Part shown: positions 1 through 7,322 of the stretch, piece by piece | How positions within the stretch are numbered: position 1 is the stretch's first letter | Layout: the number at the start of each line of letters is the position of its first letter | Source: Synergistales bacterium | GTDB lineage: Bacteria; Synergistota; Synergistia; Synergistales; Aminobacteriaceae | Length of the DNA stretch: 24,095 bases | Reading direction: 5' to 3' | Assembly: GCA_025997955.1 (NCBI GenBank) | Contig: BNVH01000062.1 | Span: forward strand, 1 to 24,095 | The notes under the pieces: generated by a model | What the model was told of the DNA's origin: nothing | The model's input: the letters and a program-made list of their open reading frames with translations, nothing else | Database searches by the model: none | Program-made: the position numbers and the translations under genes

Positions 1-160
1 TACTGGTATTGAAGCCCTTCAAGACAAACAAAACAATATCTTTGAATGTCATCTTACGTGTTCGAGTAAAGAAGGTTGTTTTCAACCTCGCGGTCTCCAA
101 CGTAGAAGTTTGTGACAAAAGTATCTGCAGTCTCTGTATTGTATCAAACAAAATAAGCAT
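1..160 (-). CDS. IS4-type DDE transposase, N-terminal fragment (runs off the left edge)
   Basis: Reading the minus strand from an ATG at 158-160, preceded by a GAGG-type ribosome site (GCGAGGAA), gives 53 codons with no stop before the window ends. The peptide includes FFTRTRKMTFKDIVLFVLKG at about residues 31-50. That strongly resembles the 'FTRxRKLxFxDxxLFxLN' block near the N-terminus of IS4-family (DDE_Tnp_1) transposases. The catalytic DDE residues would lie outside the window, so it is unknown whether the gene is intact. The family assignment rests on remembered motif similarity and not on a search. An overlapping plus-strand open frame at 2-115 is cysteine-rich and looks like antisense noise. 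Confidence 0.6.
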   Translation of the reverse strand, partial: MLILFDTIQRLQILLSQTSTLETARLKTTFFTRTRKMTFKDIVLFVLKGFNTS

Positions 161-185
161 TTCCTCGCACCTCAACCAATGAGAT

Positions 186-204
186 ATACCCTGAATAAGG
201 GTAT
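186..204 (-). promoter_or_regulatory. Hairpin in the transposase leader
   Basis: Perfect 7-bp arms ATACCCT (186-192) and AGGGTAT (198-204) flank a 5-nt loop. It lies 26 nt upstream of the transposase ATG on the strand that is read. Insertion sequences often carry leader hairpins that block translation from readthrough transcripts, so that role is inferred. The element is short and could be fortuitous. Confidence 0.35.
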
Positions 205-277
205 TCATCTGATTATTTAGCACGGCTTATTTTATCAATACGTATTTTAAGCAGATATTGCGGTATTCCATGCTTTT

Positions 278-298
278 CTTAAGTTGTTGACATTGGTT
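278..298 (+). repeat. Left copy of a 21-bp direct repeat
   Basis: The 21 bases here, beginning CTTAAGTTGTTGACATTGG, recur exactly and in the same orientation at 20850-20870, about 20.6 kb away. A chance exact 21-mer match in a window this size is very unlikely. The copy lies 118-138 bases upstream of the transposase start, a distance that would suit an insertion-sequence end. It could equally be one side of an integration-site duplication. Confidence 0.75.
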
Positions 299-315
299 GG
301 ATTAGGGGTTAATAT
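287..315 (+). promoter_or_regulatory. Possible outward promoter at the insertion-sequence edge
   Basis: A perfect -35 box TTGACA (287-292) lies inside the direct repeat. It is followed after 17 bases by TAATAT (310-315), a 4-of-6 match to the -10 box. It would read rightward toward the polyol-transporter operon, which starts about 330 bases later. Outward -35 or full promoters are well known at insertion-sequence ends. The weak -10 box makes this tentative. Confidence 0.2.
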
Positions 316-487
316 CAATACCGAAATCCTTAAACATATTTTCTAAGCTGTCATACGGGCCTATCAGGTTACGTCCGGCTTCGCGGACAGTCAACACTGA
401 TTTTTGATAGCCTGATATTTTGATACTGATACTGATACTGAGGTTTTGATACCTGACTCGCGTTATATTGACAAAGTGAATTTTCAT
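302..487 (-). CDS. Doubtful 61-codon ORF, no recognised family
   Basis: The frame starts at ATG 485-487 and ends at a TAA just outside the 21-bp repeat. No ribosome site precedes it. The SISISI stretch in the middle comes from the GATACT repeat, which argues for low-complexity DNA over a selected protein. The C-terminus (SLENMFKDFGIDINP) looks protein-like, faintly recalling small antitoxins or the FGI(D/E) tail of SWIM proteins. It may be the remnant 3' end of a decayed gene. I assign no function. Confidence 0.15.
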   Translation of the reverse strand: MKIHFVNITRVRYQNLSISISIKISGYQKSVLTVREAGRNLIGPYDSLENMFKDFGIDINP

Positions 488-580
488 GCTATCTTAAGTC
501 TATTACATAATCTCAATCTCAAGTCACAAGGCTAAAATAAAAGAATATGAACCTTAAATTGCAAGTGTGCTTTTTTGGTT

Positions 581-608
581 CATTTTTTGGCTTTCATTTT
601 TTGGCTTT
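581..608 (+). repeat. Tandem 14-bp repeat upstream of the first operon
   Basis: CATTTTTTGGCTTT occurs twice back to back (581-594, 595-608). A diverged copy, GCTTTTTTGGTT, lies directly upstream (569-580). The T6-GG core recurs at 12- and 14-base spacing. It sits 45-70 bases ahead of the binding-protein start, so it could be part of the untranslated leader, a factor-binding array or simply a slippage product. Confidence 0.6.
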
Positions 609-652
609 TTAAAGTTAGGCTGTTGAAACACATTTGAGAGGAGATGTTTTGT

Positions 653-2029
653 ATGAGGGTATGCGGTAAATGTCGTGTTGTGTTTTTGGTGGTATTGGTA
701 GCGTTCCTTGCGCTCTTGGCGGCGCCTGCGACGGCTGAGGATTTCAACTGGAAGAAGTACGCGGGCGCCACGGTCAAAGTTCTGTTCGTTCAGCATTCCG
801 TAAGCGAAGCGATAGTTTCAAAGTTCGCCGAATTCGAGGCGGCGACAGGTATTAAAGTCGATTATTCCATCACGCCCGAAGCAAATTATTTTGACAAAGT
901 AGCTACTTCTCTTTCCAGCCGCACGGGGGATCCCGATCTTTTCATGAGCGGCGCGTACCAGCTGTGGGACTATTCCTCCGCCGGTTTTGTCGAGGATCTC
1001 TCCGCTTTTATCAACGACAAAAATAAAGTCGTGCCTGATTATGACTTTGGCGACATAGTGAAAAGCGCAGCCGACGCCCTCAAGTGGGACGGCGTACCGG
1101 GACACGCCGTAGGCACAGGCCCCCAGCTCGGTCTTCCGCTCGCGTTCGAGATTTACTCTATCGCTTACAACAAGAGAGCTTTTGAAAAGGCCGGGATAAA
1201 AGTCCCCCAGACCTTCGACGAACTTCTCGCGGCTTGCGATAAACTCAAAGAGTGGAACGGTCAGGGCTCTTACGCTCTTGCAATCAGGGGCGCCCGCGAC
1301 TGGGGCACAATCCATCCCGGATATATGAGCACGTTCGCCAACTTCGGCGCGGTCGATTTTGCTGTAGAGGGCAACCGTCTCGTGTCCAAGGTCAACAGCC
1401 CCGAAGCCGTCAAGATGACTGAGTTCTGGGTCGATGTTATCAAGCGCGGCGGTTCTCCTTCTTGGAGCCGCTATACTTGGTACGAGGCGGGAGCGGACCT
1501 CGGCGCGGGCAAGGCCGCTATGCTCTTCGACGCCGACAACAACGGCGTTCAGCAGAACTGGGAAGGAGCTTCGCAGGAGGCCGGGAATATCGCCTGGGCG
1601 CTCATGCCGGTGGCGAAAGTCGGGGACACCCCCCACTCCAACTACTGGACGTGGTCGATGGCTATGAACAGCGCGTCGAAGAACAAGGACGCGGCTTGGT
1701 ACTTCCTGATGTACTTCACGAGCAAGGGCTTTGCCGAATACGCGTCGGTCGAGAAAAACAGCGTTGACCCCGCGCGCACCTCGGTCTGGAACTCCGAGGG
1801 CTTCGGCAAAAAGATGGCCAAGCAGGAAGGTTATATAGATACGTACAACAAGACCATCAACAGCACCACTATCCTTTTCACGCCGCAGCCCTACTTCTTC
1901 GAGACCACCACCGAGTGGGCGGCCACGTTGCAGGACATAGTGGCCGGCAAGTACAAGAGCGTCCAAGAGGGTATGGACAGCCTCAAGGTCAAAATGGACA
2001 AAGCGCTTGAGGACGTCGAAATAAAGTAG
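653..2029 (+). CDS. ABC sugar/polyol-binding periplasmic protein (family 1, CUT1 type)
   Basis: This 458-residue protein is the extracytoplasmic receptor of the importer encoded by the next four genes. An N-terminal leader (about residues 1-30, hydrophobic FLVVLVAFLALLAAPATA, cleavage near ATA-ED) has no lipobox, so it should be free in the periplasm. The mature part has the SBP_bac_1 layout: an early 'AATGIKVDYSITPEANYFDKVATSLSS' segment, a 'GLPLAFEIYSIAYNKRAFEKAGIKVPQTFDELL' lobe and a late 'AMNSASKNKDAAWYFLMYF' segment. GAGGAG ends at 643. An in-frame ATG at 644 abuts it, whereas ATG 653 has normal spacing, so 653 was chosen. The substrate cannot be read from sequence. The two dehydrogenases at the operon's end suggest a small polyol. 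It is the first gene of the operon and is separated from the permease gene by a hairpin. Confidence 0.88.
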   Translation: MRVCGKCRVVFLVVLVAFLALLAAPATAEDFNWKKYAGATVKVLFVQHSVSEAIVSKFAEFEAATGIKVDYSITPEANYFDKVATSLSSRTGDPDLFMSGAYQLWDYSSAGFVEDLSAFINDKNKVVPDYDFGDIVKSAADALKWDGVPGHAVGTGPQLGLPLAFEIYSIAYNKRAFEKAGIKVPQTFDELLAACDKLKEWNGQGSYALAIRGARDWGTIHPGYMSTFANFGAVDFAVEGNRLVSKVNSPEAVKMTEFWVDVIKRGGSPSWSRYTWYEAGADLGAGKAAMLFDADNNGVQQNWEGASQEAGNIAWALMPVAKVGDTPHSNYWTWSMAMNSASKNKDAAWYFLMYFTSKGFAEYASVEKNSVDPARTSVWNSEGFGKKMAKQEGYIDTYNKTINSTTILFTPQPYFFETTTEWAATLQDIVAGKYKSVQEGMDSLKVKMDKALEDVEIK

Positions 2030-2041
2030 AACGGTCAAATT

Positions 2042-2097
2042 ATACGCAGTCTTCGCAGCGCGTAAATCCGAGTGAGCGCGTGACGAGGACTGCGTAT
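2042..2097 (+). promoter_or_regulatory. Intercistronic inverted repeat after the binding-protein gene
   Basis: ATACGCAGTCTTCG (2042-2055) pairs with CGAGGACTGCGTAT (2084-2097) over 14 positions with one G-U pair. The 28-base loop has repeated GCGCG motifs. It lies between the binding-protein stop and the permease ribosome site (AAGGAGC). No T-run follows, so it is not a classical terminator. The likely role, inferred, is to protect the 3' end of the binding-protein message or to attenuate expression, lowering permease output relative to receptor. Confidence 0.65.
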
Positions 2098-2116
2098 TCA
2101 AGTAAGGAGCTTTATC

Positions 2117-3046
2117 ATGAATGAAACAGACAACGCGCCGCGGGACGACAGGATAAATTACAACGAAGCGCCGGTCAGTGTCCGCAGGCGTCCTTATTTT
2201 ATAATAGCGCCTGGATTGCTTATTCTAATCGGTATTCTTATTCCGTTTGCCATCGCTATATTCCTTTCCTTCACTAATTTTTCTTTTCGCTCTACAAGCT
2301 GGAGGTTTGTAGGGCTGCGTAACTGGAGTGACGCTTTTGCCGACCGCGCTTTTTACCACGCCGTCTGGGTGACGCTGCGTTACGGTTTTTACGCCACTCT
2401 GACTCAAATGGTCTTAGGGCTTGTGGTCGCGCTTCTTTTGCGTAAAGACACGTTCTACAGCCGCGTGCTGAAGGTGCTCTTCACGTTCCCGCTGATGGTC
2501 GCGCCCGCTATAGCGGTCCTCATATGGCAGCTGATGACATCTAATTCGGTAGGCGTCTTGGAGGGGTTCTTGAATTTTTTCGGTGTCTTCGACTTCCCCT
2601 GGGCTTCATCTCACGCGACCGCGATGTTTACGGCGGTTCTAATAGACACGTGGGTGAACACGCCTTTTATTTTGCTCTTGGTGCTGGCCGGCATCCAATC
2701 TCTGCCGAAATCGCCGTTCGAGGCGGCTCAGGTCGACGGGGCGAGTTCTTGGTTCATATTCAAGACATTGACGTTCCCGATGCTGAAGCCTTTCCTTTAC
2801 ATAGCGCTCCTGTTCCGCGTCATGGCGGCGCTGCAGGAGTTTGGTATCATATTCGCGCTCTCCAAGGGAGGCCCGGGCGACACATTAATGAACATATCAC
2901 TCACCGGCTATATTACGGCTTTCCAGTTTTTGCGCATGGGCAAGGCGCTGCCCTATCTTTTGGTGCTGTGGATGATATGTTACGTGGCGGCGTGGGCGCT
3001 CGTCAAGAGGCAACGTAAACTCGCAAAGCTAGCGCAGGGCTACTGA
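2117..3046 (+). CDS. ABC sugar permease, MalF/UgpA type
   Basis: This 309-residue inner-membrane protein has about six hydrophobic segments, the first at residues 28-52 after a charged cytoplasmic tail. The binding-protein-dependent transport EAA loop lies at about 202-224 (FEAAQVDGASSWFIFKTLTF, then PMLKP), where the permease contacts the ATPase. The absence of the extra periplasmic loop of E. coli MalF fits UgpA-type CUT1 permeases, as does the length. The start follows AAGGAGC with good spacing. It forms a heterodimer with the product of the next gene, whose start lies 14 bases downstream. Confidence 0.9.
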   Translation: MNETDNAPRDDRINYNEAPVSVRRRPYFIIAPGLLILIGILIPFAIAIFLSFTNFSFRSTSWRFVGLRNWSDAFADRAFYHAVWVTLRYGFYATLTQMVLGLVVALLLRKDTFYSRVLKVLFTFPLMVAPAIAVLIWQLMTSNSVGVLEGFLNFFGVFDFPWASSHATAMFTAVLIDTWVNTPFILLLVLAGIQSLPKSPFEAAQVDGASSWFIFKTLTFPMLKPFLYIALLFRVMAALQEFGIIFALSKGGPGDTLMNISLTGYITAFQFLRMGKALPYLLVLWMICYVAAWALVKRQRKLAKLAQGY

Positions 3047-3060
3047 GTTGGAGGTTTCTC

Positions 3061-3924
3061 ATGGATAACGAACAAAAAACAAACGTAAGCTCGCAAAGTA
3101 AAAATACCGCGCTGGATTTACTCGGAACTTTCGGACGAAATCTTGGGCTGACGCTTTACGCTCTTTTCGCGCTTTTTCCGTTGGTGTGGATGATTATATG
3201 TTCTTTGAAATTGGACTCCGAGATGTACAACACGGTCTTCGTTTTTTCGCCGACGCTCGACAACTACAAAGCCGTTCTTCTCGGAACCGATTATTTCAAG
3301 GCGTTTTTCCAGAATCTGATCGTAGCTGGCGGAGCGGTCATCTTGACGATAGTGGCCGGAGTTCCGGCGGCTTACGCCTTAGCGCGTTACGACTTCAAGA
3401 AGAAAGAGGACTTGGCTTTTCAGATACTCTCCTTCAAGTTCGCGCCGGAGATATTGGTCATTCTTCCTATATTCACTATTTTTCAAAGAATTGGGCTTTA
3501 CGACACATATTTTGGGCTCATATGGGTGTACCAGCTCATCACTATGCCGCTTGTCATATGGGTCGTCAGGGGTTATTTCGAGGAGATAAGCGTGGAGATA
3601 GAACAGGCGGCGCAGTTGGACGGCTACAGGTGGTTCGACATTTTCTTCGACATTTTGGTTCCCCTGATAAAGCCGGGGCTTGTCGCTTCCGCCCTACTCG
3701 CTTTCATATTCGCCTGGAACAGTTTCACCTTTCCTTTAGTGCTGAGCGGATTCAAAATTCAGACTATGACTATAACCTCCTTGCGTTATATAGCCTCGGA
3801 CACAGTCCATTACGGCCAGGTCGCCGTGGCTTCGTTAGTCGCTGTTTCGCCTGAAATAATAGCCTGCCTCTTCATTCAAAAGCATTTGGTAAGAGGACTG
3901 AGTTTCGGCGCGGTAAAGGGGTAA
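3061..3924 (+). CDS. ABC sugar permease, MalG/UgpE type
   Basis: This 287-residue membrane protein is the second permease half of the CUT1 importer. The first membrane segment is at about residues 28-48. The EAA loop is at about 181-206 (EQAAQLDGYRWFDIFFDILV, then PLIKPG), matching MalG-type proteins. The C-terminus ends in the typical 'KHLVRGLSFGAVKG', where 'GL(T/S)xGAVKG' is the usual family ending. The ATG follows TTGGAGG at normal distance. It is co-transcribed with its neighbours and the ATPase gene begins 9 bases after its stop. Confidence 0.92.
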   Translation: MDNEQKTNVSSQSKNTALDLLGTFGRNLGLTLYALFALFPLVWMIICSLKLDSEMYNTVFVFSPTLDNYKAVLLGTDYFKAFFQNLIVAGGAVILTIVAGVPAAYALARYDFKKKEDLAFQILSFKFAPEILVILPIFTIFQRIGLYDTYFGLIWVYQLITMPLVIWVVRGYFEEISVEIEQAAQLDGYRWFDIFFDILVPLIKPGLVASALLAFIFAWNSFTFPLVLSGFKIQTMTITSLRYIASDTVHYGQVAVASLVAVSPEIIACLFIQKHLVRGLSFGAVKG

Positions 3925-3933
3925 CTTTTCATT

Positions 3934-5088
3934 ATGGCTCGCATAACTTTAGAGAACATCACAAAAAAATACAAGGACAAAACCGCGCTTGACAATCTGT
4001 CTTTAGATGTCTTGGACAACGAGTTTTTCGTCCTCTTCGGCCCGGCCGGAGCCGGGAAGACCACGTTGCTGAAGACTATAGCCGGCATAGAGTTTCCTCA
4101 GGAGGGACTTGTCCGTATAGACGGCGCTATCGTCAATCTAATCGAACCGATGTACCGCAACGTCTCGATGGTTTTTGAAAACTACGCGCTTTACCCGCAC
4201 AAAAACGTGTACGACAACATAGCCTCCCCGATGCGCTCAAAACTTTACAGGAAGGACGAGGCCTATATAAAGGAGCAAGTTTTGAGGGTGACCAAAATGA
4301 TGCGCATAGACGAGCTCCTCGACCGCAAGCCGAGTCAGCTTTCCAACGGACAGCGCCAGCGCGTGGCGTTAGGCCGCTGTCTCGTCCGCACGCCAAACGT
4401 CTTTTTGATGGACGAGCCGCTGGCTCACCTTGACGCCAAACTGAGACACTTCATGCGTGGCGAGCTCAAGGAGATGCAGAGCGCTTTCAACTCCACGACT
4501 ATCTATGTCACCCACGACTACATGGAGGCGATGAGCCTTGCCGACCGTATCGCCATTTTAAACTCCGGCCATATAGAGCAGCTTGGCACATCGCTTGAGA
4601 TGTACTACACGCCGCGCAACGAGTTTGTGGCGCGTCTTTTTGGCGAACCGGAAATCAATATATTTAGCGGCGAGGTCGAAGAGGCCTCGGGGCAGCTCGG
4701 TATTACGGCGCTCGGACAGGAGACTATAATGCCGGTAGAGCCCGACGTCGCGGCCGTTTTGCGATCGGGAAACCATAAACGCGTCCACATCGGAATCAGG
4801 GGCGCGGACATAACGTTCAGTTTCGCTGAAAAACTGGGTTGGATACGCGGCTCCGTGTATACGAACGAACCCATAGGCAACAAGGTGATAATGGTCGTTG
4901 ACGTCAAAGGAACTCATATTTATTTGGTCGCCCCCAACGACACGAAGGCCGAAATAGACAAGCCCGTTTACATCAGCATGAATATGAAGGACGCGATTCT
5001 CTTCTCGGCCGAAAGCGCTGAGTATATAATCCGTCATGACGCGAGAAACGTTAGCCGCAGGCGCGGCGCGAACAAGGCGGTGGGGTAG
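3934..5088 (+). CDS. ABC transporter ATPase, MalK/UgpC-like (first of two)
   Basis: This 384-residue cytoplasmic ATPase carries Walker A GPAGAGKT (36-43), signature LSNGQ (136-140), Walker B VFLMDE (156-161), D-loop AHLD and H-loop His194. A C-terminal TOBE/MalK-type regulatory region follows from about residue 240. The Q-loop position reads MVFENYALYP with Glu82 where MalK has Gln (MVFQSYALYP). The signature has Asn for the second residue of the usual LSGGQ triplet. With the second ATPase encoded directly behind, the transporter is most likely driven by an ATPase heterodimer in which each subunit supplies half of each composite site. Confidence 0.92.
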   Translation: MARITLENITKKYKDKTALDNLSLDVLDNEFFVLFGPAGAGKTTLLKTIAGIEFPQEGLVRIDGAIVNLIEPMYRNVSMVFENYALYPHKNVYDNIASPMRSKLYRKDEAYIKEQVLRVTKMMRIDELLDRKPSQLSNGQRQRVALGRCLVRTPNVFLMDEPLAHLDAKLRHFMRGELKEMQSAFNSTTIYVTHDYMEAMSLADRIAILNSGHIEQLGTSLEMYYTPRNEFVARLFGEPEINIFSGEVEEASGQLGITALGQETIMPVEPDVAAVLRSGNHKRVHIGIRGADITFSFAEKLGWIRGSVYTNEPIGNKVIMVVDVKGTHIYLVAPNDTKAEIDKPVYISMNMKDAILFSAESAEYIIRHDARNVSRRRGANKAVG

Positions 5089-6228
5089 ATGGCGCAGCTG
5101 AAATTGGAGCGCGTGTACAAGCGCTACGTAAACTCCGATAAAAGTTTTTTCAAGAAGGCCAAACAAAACGATTACGCGGTGGAAAACCTTTCGTTTACCT
5201 GCTATGACGGTGAATTTGTTGGTATTTTGGGGCCTAGCGGCTGCGGTAAAACCACGACGCTGCGCATGATAGCGGGCCTTGAGGAAATAACGGGAGGCGA
5301 CATATATATAGGCGAAACTCGCATAAACAACCTCCTGCCCAAGGACCGCAATATAGGGCTCGCCTTTGAGGATTACGCCCTCTATCCTCCTCTCACGGTT
5401 TACGAAAACTTGGCGTTCAATATGAGGGCCAAAAACAGGTCCGACAGCGAGATAAAACGCGCCATCGACTACGTGGCGCCCTTGCTGAAGGTCGAGGAGC
5501 TATTGCGGATGAAGCCGCCGGCGCTAAGCGGCGGTCAAAAGCAGAGAGTCAACATAGCGCGCGCCATAGTCCGCCGTCCCGGTCTTCTCTTGCTTGACGA
5601 ACCGCTGAGCCATCTCGACGGCAAGATGAGACAGCAGCTTAGGCACGAGATAAAGCGAATGCACCACGAGATAAAATGCACCACCATAATAGTGACGCAC
5701 GACCAGATGGAAGCGATGAGTCTATCCGACCGCATAGTCATAATGAAGGATGGCAACCTACAACAGATGGGCGAACCGATAGAGGTCTACGACAATCCCG
5801 CCAATGAATTTGTGGCCGGGTTTATCGGCGAACCTCCGATGAACCTGTTGTCGTCCGTCATCAGCCGCGCGGACGGCGCGTTTCTTTTCACGTTCCCGGA
5901 AAGCGAACTCAGAGTGGAAGTGCCAAAGCGGTATTACGACGCGCTCAGCGACGGTCAGCGCGTCACCCTTGGCGTTAGGCCGGTCGATGTTGTGGTGGCA
6001 AAAACTCCGACTAAGGGCAGCTCCGTTCCTATAGCCATTTATGAAAACTTGGGCGACGAGCGGCGCGTTAGTGTGCGGGTGGGCGACAGCCTGCTCAACA
6101 TGACGACTTCCGAGGATGTGTGGTACGAGAGAGGGGAGATGGTTCAGCTTGAGTTCAAGGCCGAAAAGACGCATCTCTTCGATCCCGAAACTGGCAATAG
6201 AATAGTTAGCCGAAAGGAAGGTAGTTGA
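5089..6228 (+). CDS. ABC transporter ATPase, MalK/UgpC-like (second of two)
   Basis: The ATG follows the previous TAG with no spacing (stop 5086-5088, start 5089), which implies translational coupling. The 379-residue protein has Walker A GPSGCGKT (48-55), canonical signature LSGGQ (146-150), Walker B LLLLDE (166-171), H-loop His204 and a C-terminal TOBE region. As in its partner, the Q-loop glutamine is replaced by glutamate (LAFEDYALYP, Glu94). An insertion near residues 14-28 (NSDKSFFKKAKQNDY) separates the first two strands, which MalK lacks. It is most likely the heterodimer partner of the preceding ATPase in polyol import. Confidence 0.92.
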   Translation: MAQLKLERVYKRYVNSDKSFFKKAKQNDYAVENLSFTCYDGEFVGILGPSGCGKTTTLRMIAGLEEITGGDIYIGETRINNLLPKDRNIGLAFEDYALYPPLTVYENLAFNMRAKNRSDSEIKRAIDYVAPLLKVEELLRMKPPALSGGQKQRVNIARAIVRRPGLLLLDEPLSHLDGKMRQQLRHEIKRMHHEIKCTTIIVTHDQMEAMSLSDRIVIMKDGNLQQMGEPIEVYDNPANEFVAGFIGEPPMNLLSSVISRADGAFLFTFPESELRVEVPKRYYDALSDGQRVTLGVRPVDVVVAKTPTKGSSVPIAIYENLGDERRVSVRVGDSLLNMTTSEDVWYERGEMVQLEFKAEKTHLFDPETGNRIVSRKEGS

Positions 6229-6229
6229 A

Positions 6230-7303
6230 GTGGGAATTCCTGATAAAATGAAGGCGCTGGTGGCGTACAGCAAAGACGATTACAAATTGGTGACGGATTT
6301 TCCGACCCCCAAGTGTGGTGACGATGACATCATCATCAAGACCGAGGCTTGCGGCGTCTGCGCGGGGGACTTGAAATGCTCGCACGGCGCGGCGATGTTC
6401 TGGGGCGACGAAATACAGCCGGCATGGGTGAAACCTCCCTTTATTCCGGGGCATGAATTCTTAGGGTATATAGTTGCACAAGGCAAAAACGTGAAGGATT
6501 TCGCCGTCGGGGATAGGGTGACGGCGGACCAGATAGTGCCCTGCGGCGAGTGCCGTTTCTGCAAGGACGGACACTACTGGATGTGCGAGCCGCACAATAT
6601 ATTCGGTTTTCAGGAAGAGAATAACGGCGGCATGGCGGAGTACGTGCGCTACCCAAAGACCTGCCACGTCCATCACGTACCCAAGGATATGCCGCTTGAC
6701 GCCGCCCTGCTGATAGAGCCCTACGGCTGCTCTAAGCACGCCGTCGATAGAGCCAGCGTGCAAAATGACGATGTGTTGGTTATCTCAGGGGCCGGAACTT
6801 TGGGCCTCGGCATGATAACCTATGCCCGTATGAAGAACCCCGCGAAACTCATAGTTCTTGATATGGTCGATAAGCGTCTTGATAAGGCGAAGGAGTTCGG
6901 GGCCGACCTCGTCATCAACCCCGGCAAAGAAAACGCCGTCAAGATAATAAAGGACCTCACCGGCGGTTATGGCTGCGATATATATATTGAGGCGACCGGA
7001 AACCCCGCTTCCGTCGTTCAGGGGTTGTCGGCCATACGCAAACTTGGGCGCTTTGTGGAGTTCTCCGTCTTTTCGGGCGAAACGAGCGTGGACTGGTCGA
7101 TAATCGGCGACCGCAAGGAGCTCGACATATTGGGGTCTCACCTGTCGCCCTACTGTTTCCCGTTCGTCATAGAAAACATAGCGAGCGGAAAACTAAAAAC
7201 CAACGGAGTCGTATCGAGCTCGTTCCCCATAGACCAGTGGGAGAAGGCGTTTGAGTACGCCACGGGAAAACACGGCGATTTTAAGGTTGCGATAACTTTC
7301 TAA
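6230..7303 (+). CDS. Zinc-dependent MDR alcohol dehydrogenase, erythritol/L-threitol dehydrogenase-like
   Basis: This 357-residue enzyme of the medium-chain zinc dehydrogenase superfamily probably oxidises a polyol hydroxyl with NAD(P)+. Catalytic-zinc ligands are visible in CGVCAGD (Cys44), GHEF (His75, Glu76) and IEP (Glu163). The structural-zinc cysteines are 105, 108, 111 and 119 (CGECRFCKDGHYWMC). The Rossmann motif SGAGTLGLG begins at 186. The stretch 'AMFWGDEIQPAWVKPPFIPG' and the 'IVPCGECRFC...YWMC' region recall erythritol/L-threitol dehydrogenases (EltD type) from memory. The exact substrate is unproven. The GTG at 6230 is preferred because AAGGAAGG lies 9-10 bases upstream. An ATG at 6248 is the alternative. 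One base separates it from the ATPase gene. Confidence 0.85.
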   Translation: MGIPDKMKALVAYSKDDYKLVTDFPTPKCGDDDIIIKTEACGVCAGDLKCSHGAAMFWGDEIQPAWVKPPFIPGHEFLGYIVAQGKNVKDFAVGDRVTADQIVPCGECRFCKDGHYWMCEPHNIFGFQEENNGGMAEYVRYPKTCHVHHVPKDMPLDAALLIEPYGCSKHAVDRASVQNDDVLVISGAGTLGLGMITYARMKNPAKLIVLDMVDKRLDKAKEFGADLVINPGKENAVKIIKDLTGGYGCDIYIEATGNPASVVQGLSAIRKLGRFVEFSVFSGETSVDWSIIGDRKELDILGSHLSPYCFPFVIENIASGKLKTNGVVSSSFPIDQWEKAFEYATGKHGDFKVAITF

Positions 7304-7322
7304 AGCGAAGGAGAGGCTTAAA

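Larger units (their letters stand above)
161..652. other. AT-rich region without a convincing gene
   Basis: This stretch between the transposase fragment and the first transporter gene is clearly more AT-rich than the operons that follow. It holds a small hairpin at 186-204, one copy of a 21-bp direct repeat at 278-298, a weak 61-codon minus-strand frame at 302-487, a GATACT triplet repeat around 421-438 and a tandem 14-bp repeat at 581-608. It must also contain the promoter of the first operon, but I see no convincing -35/-10 pair close to 653. Confidence 0.6.

Noticed and set aside
237..246. Palindrome AATACGTATT as a second AraR operator
   Set aside because: It lacks the GTACGTAC core, is only ten bases long and is not placed on a recognisable promoter.
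421..438. GATACT triplet repeat considered as a possible CRISPR or iteron array
   Set aside because: There are only three 6-base units, with no spacers and no replication genes nearby.
818..2101. 427-codon minus-strand open frame
   Set aside because: It lies fully opposite the binding-protein gene, has no ribosome site or recognisable domain, and reads as an antisense shadow produced by GC-rich codon positions.
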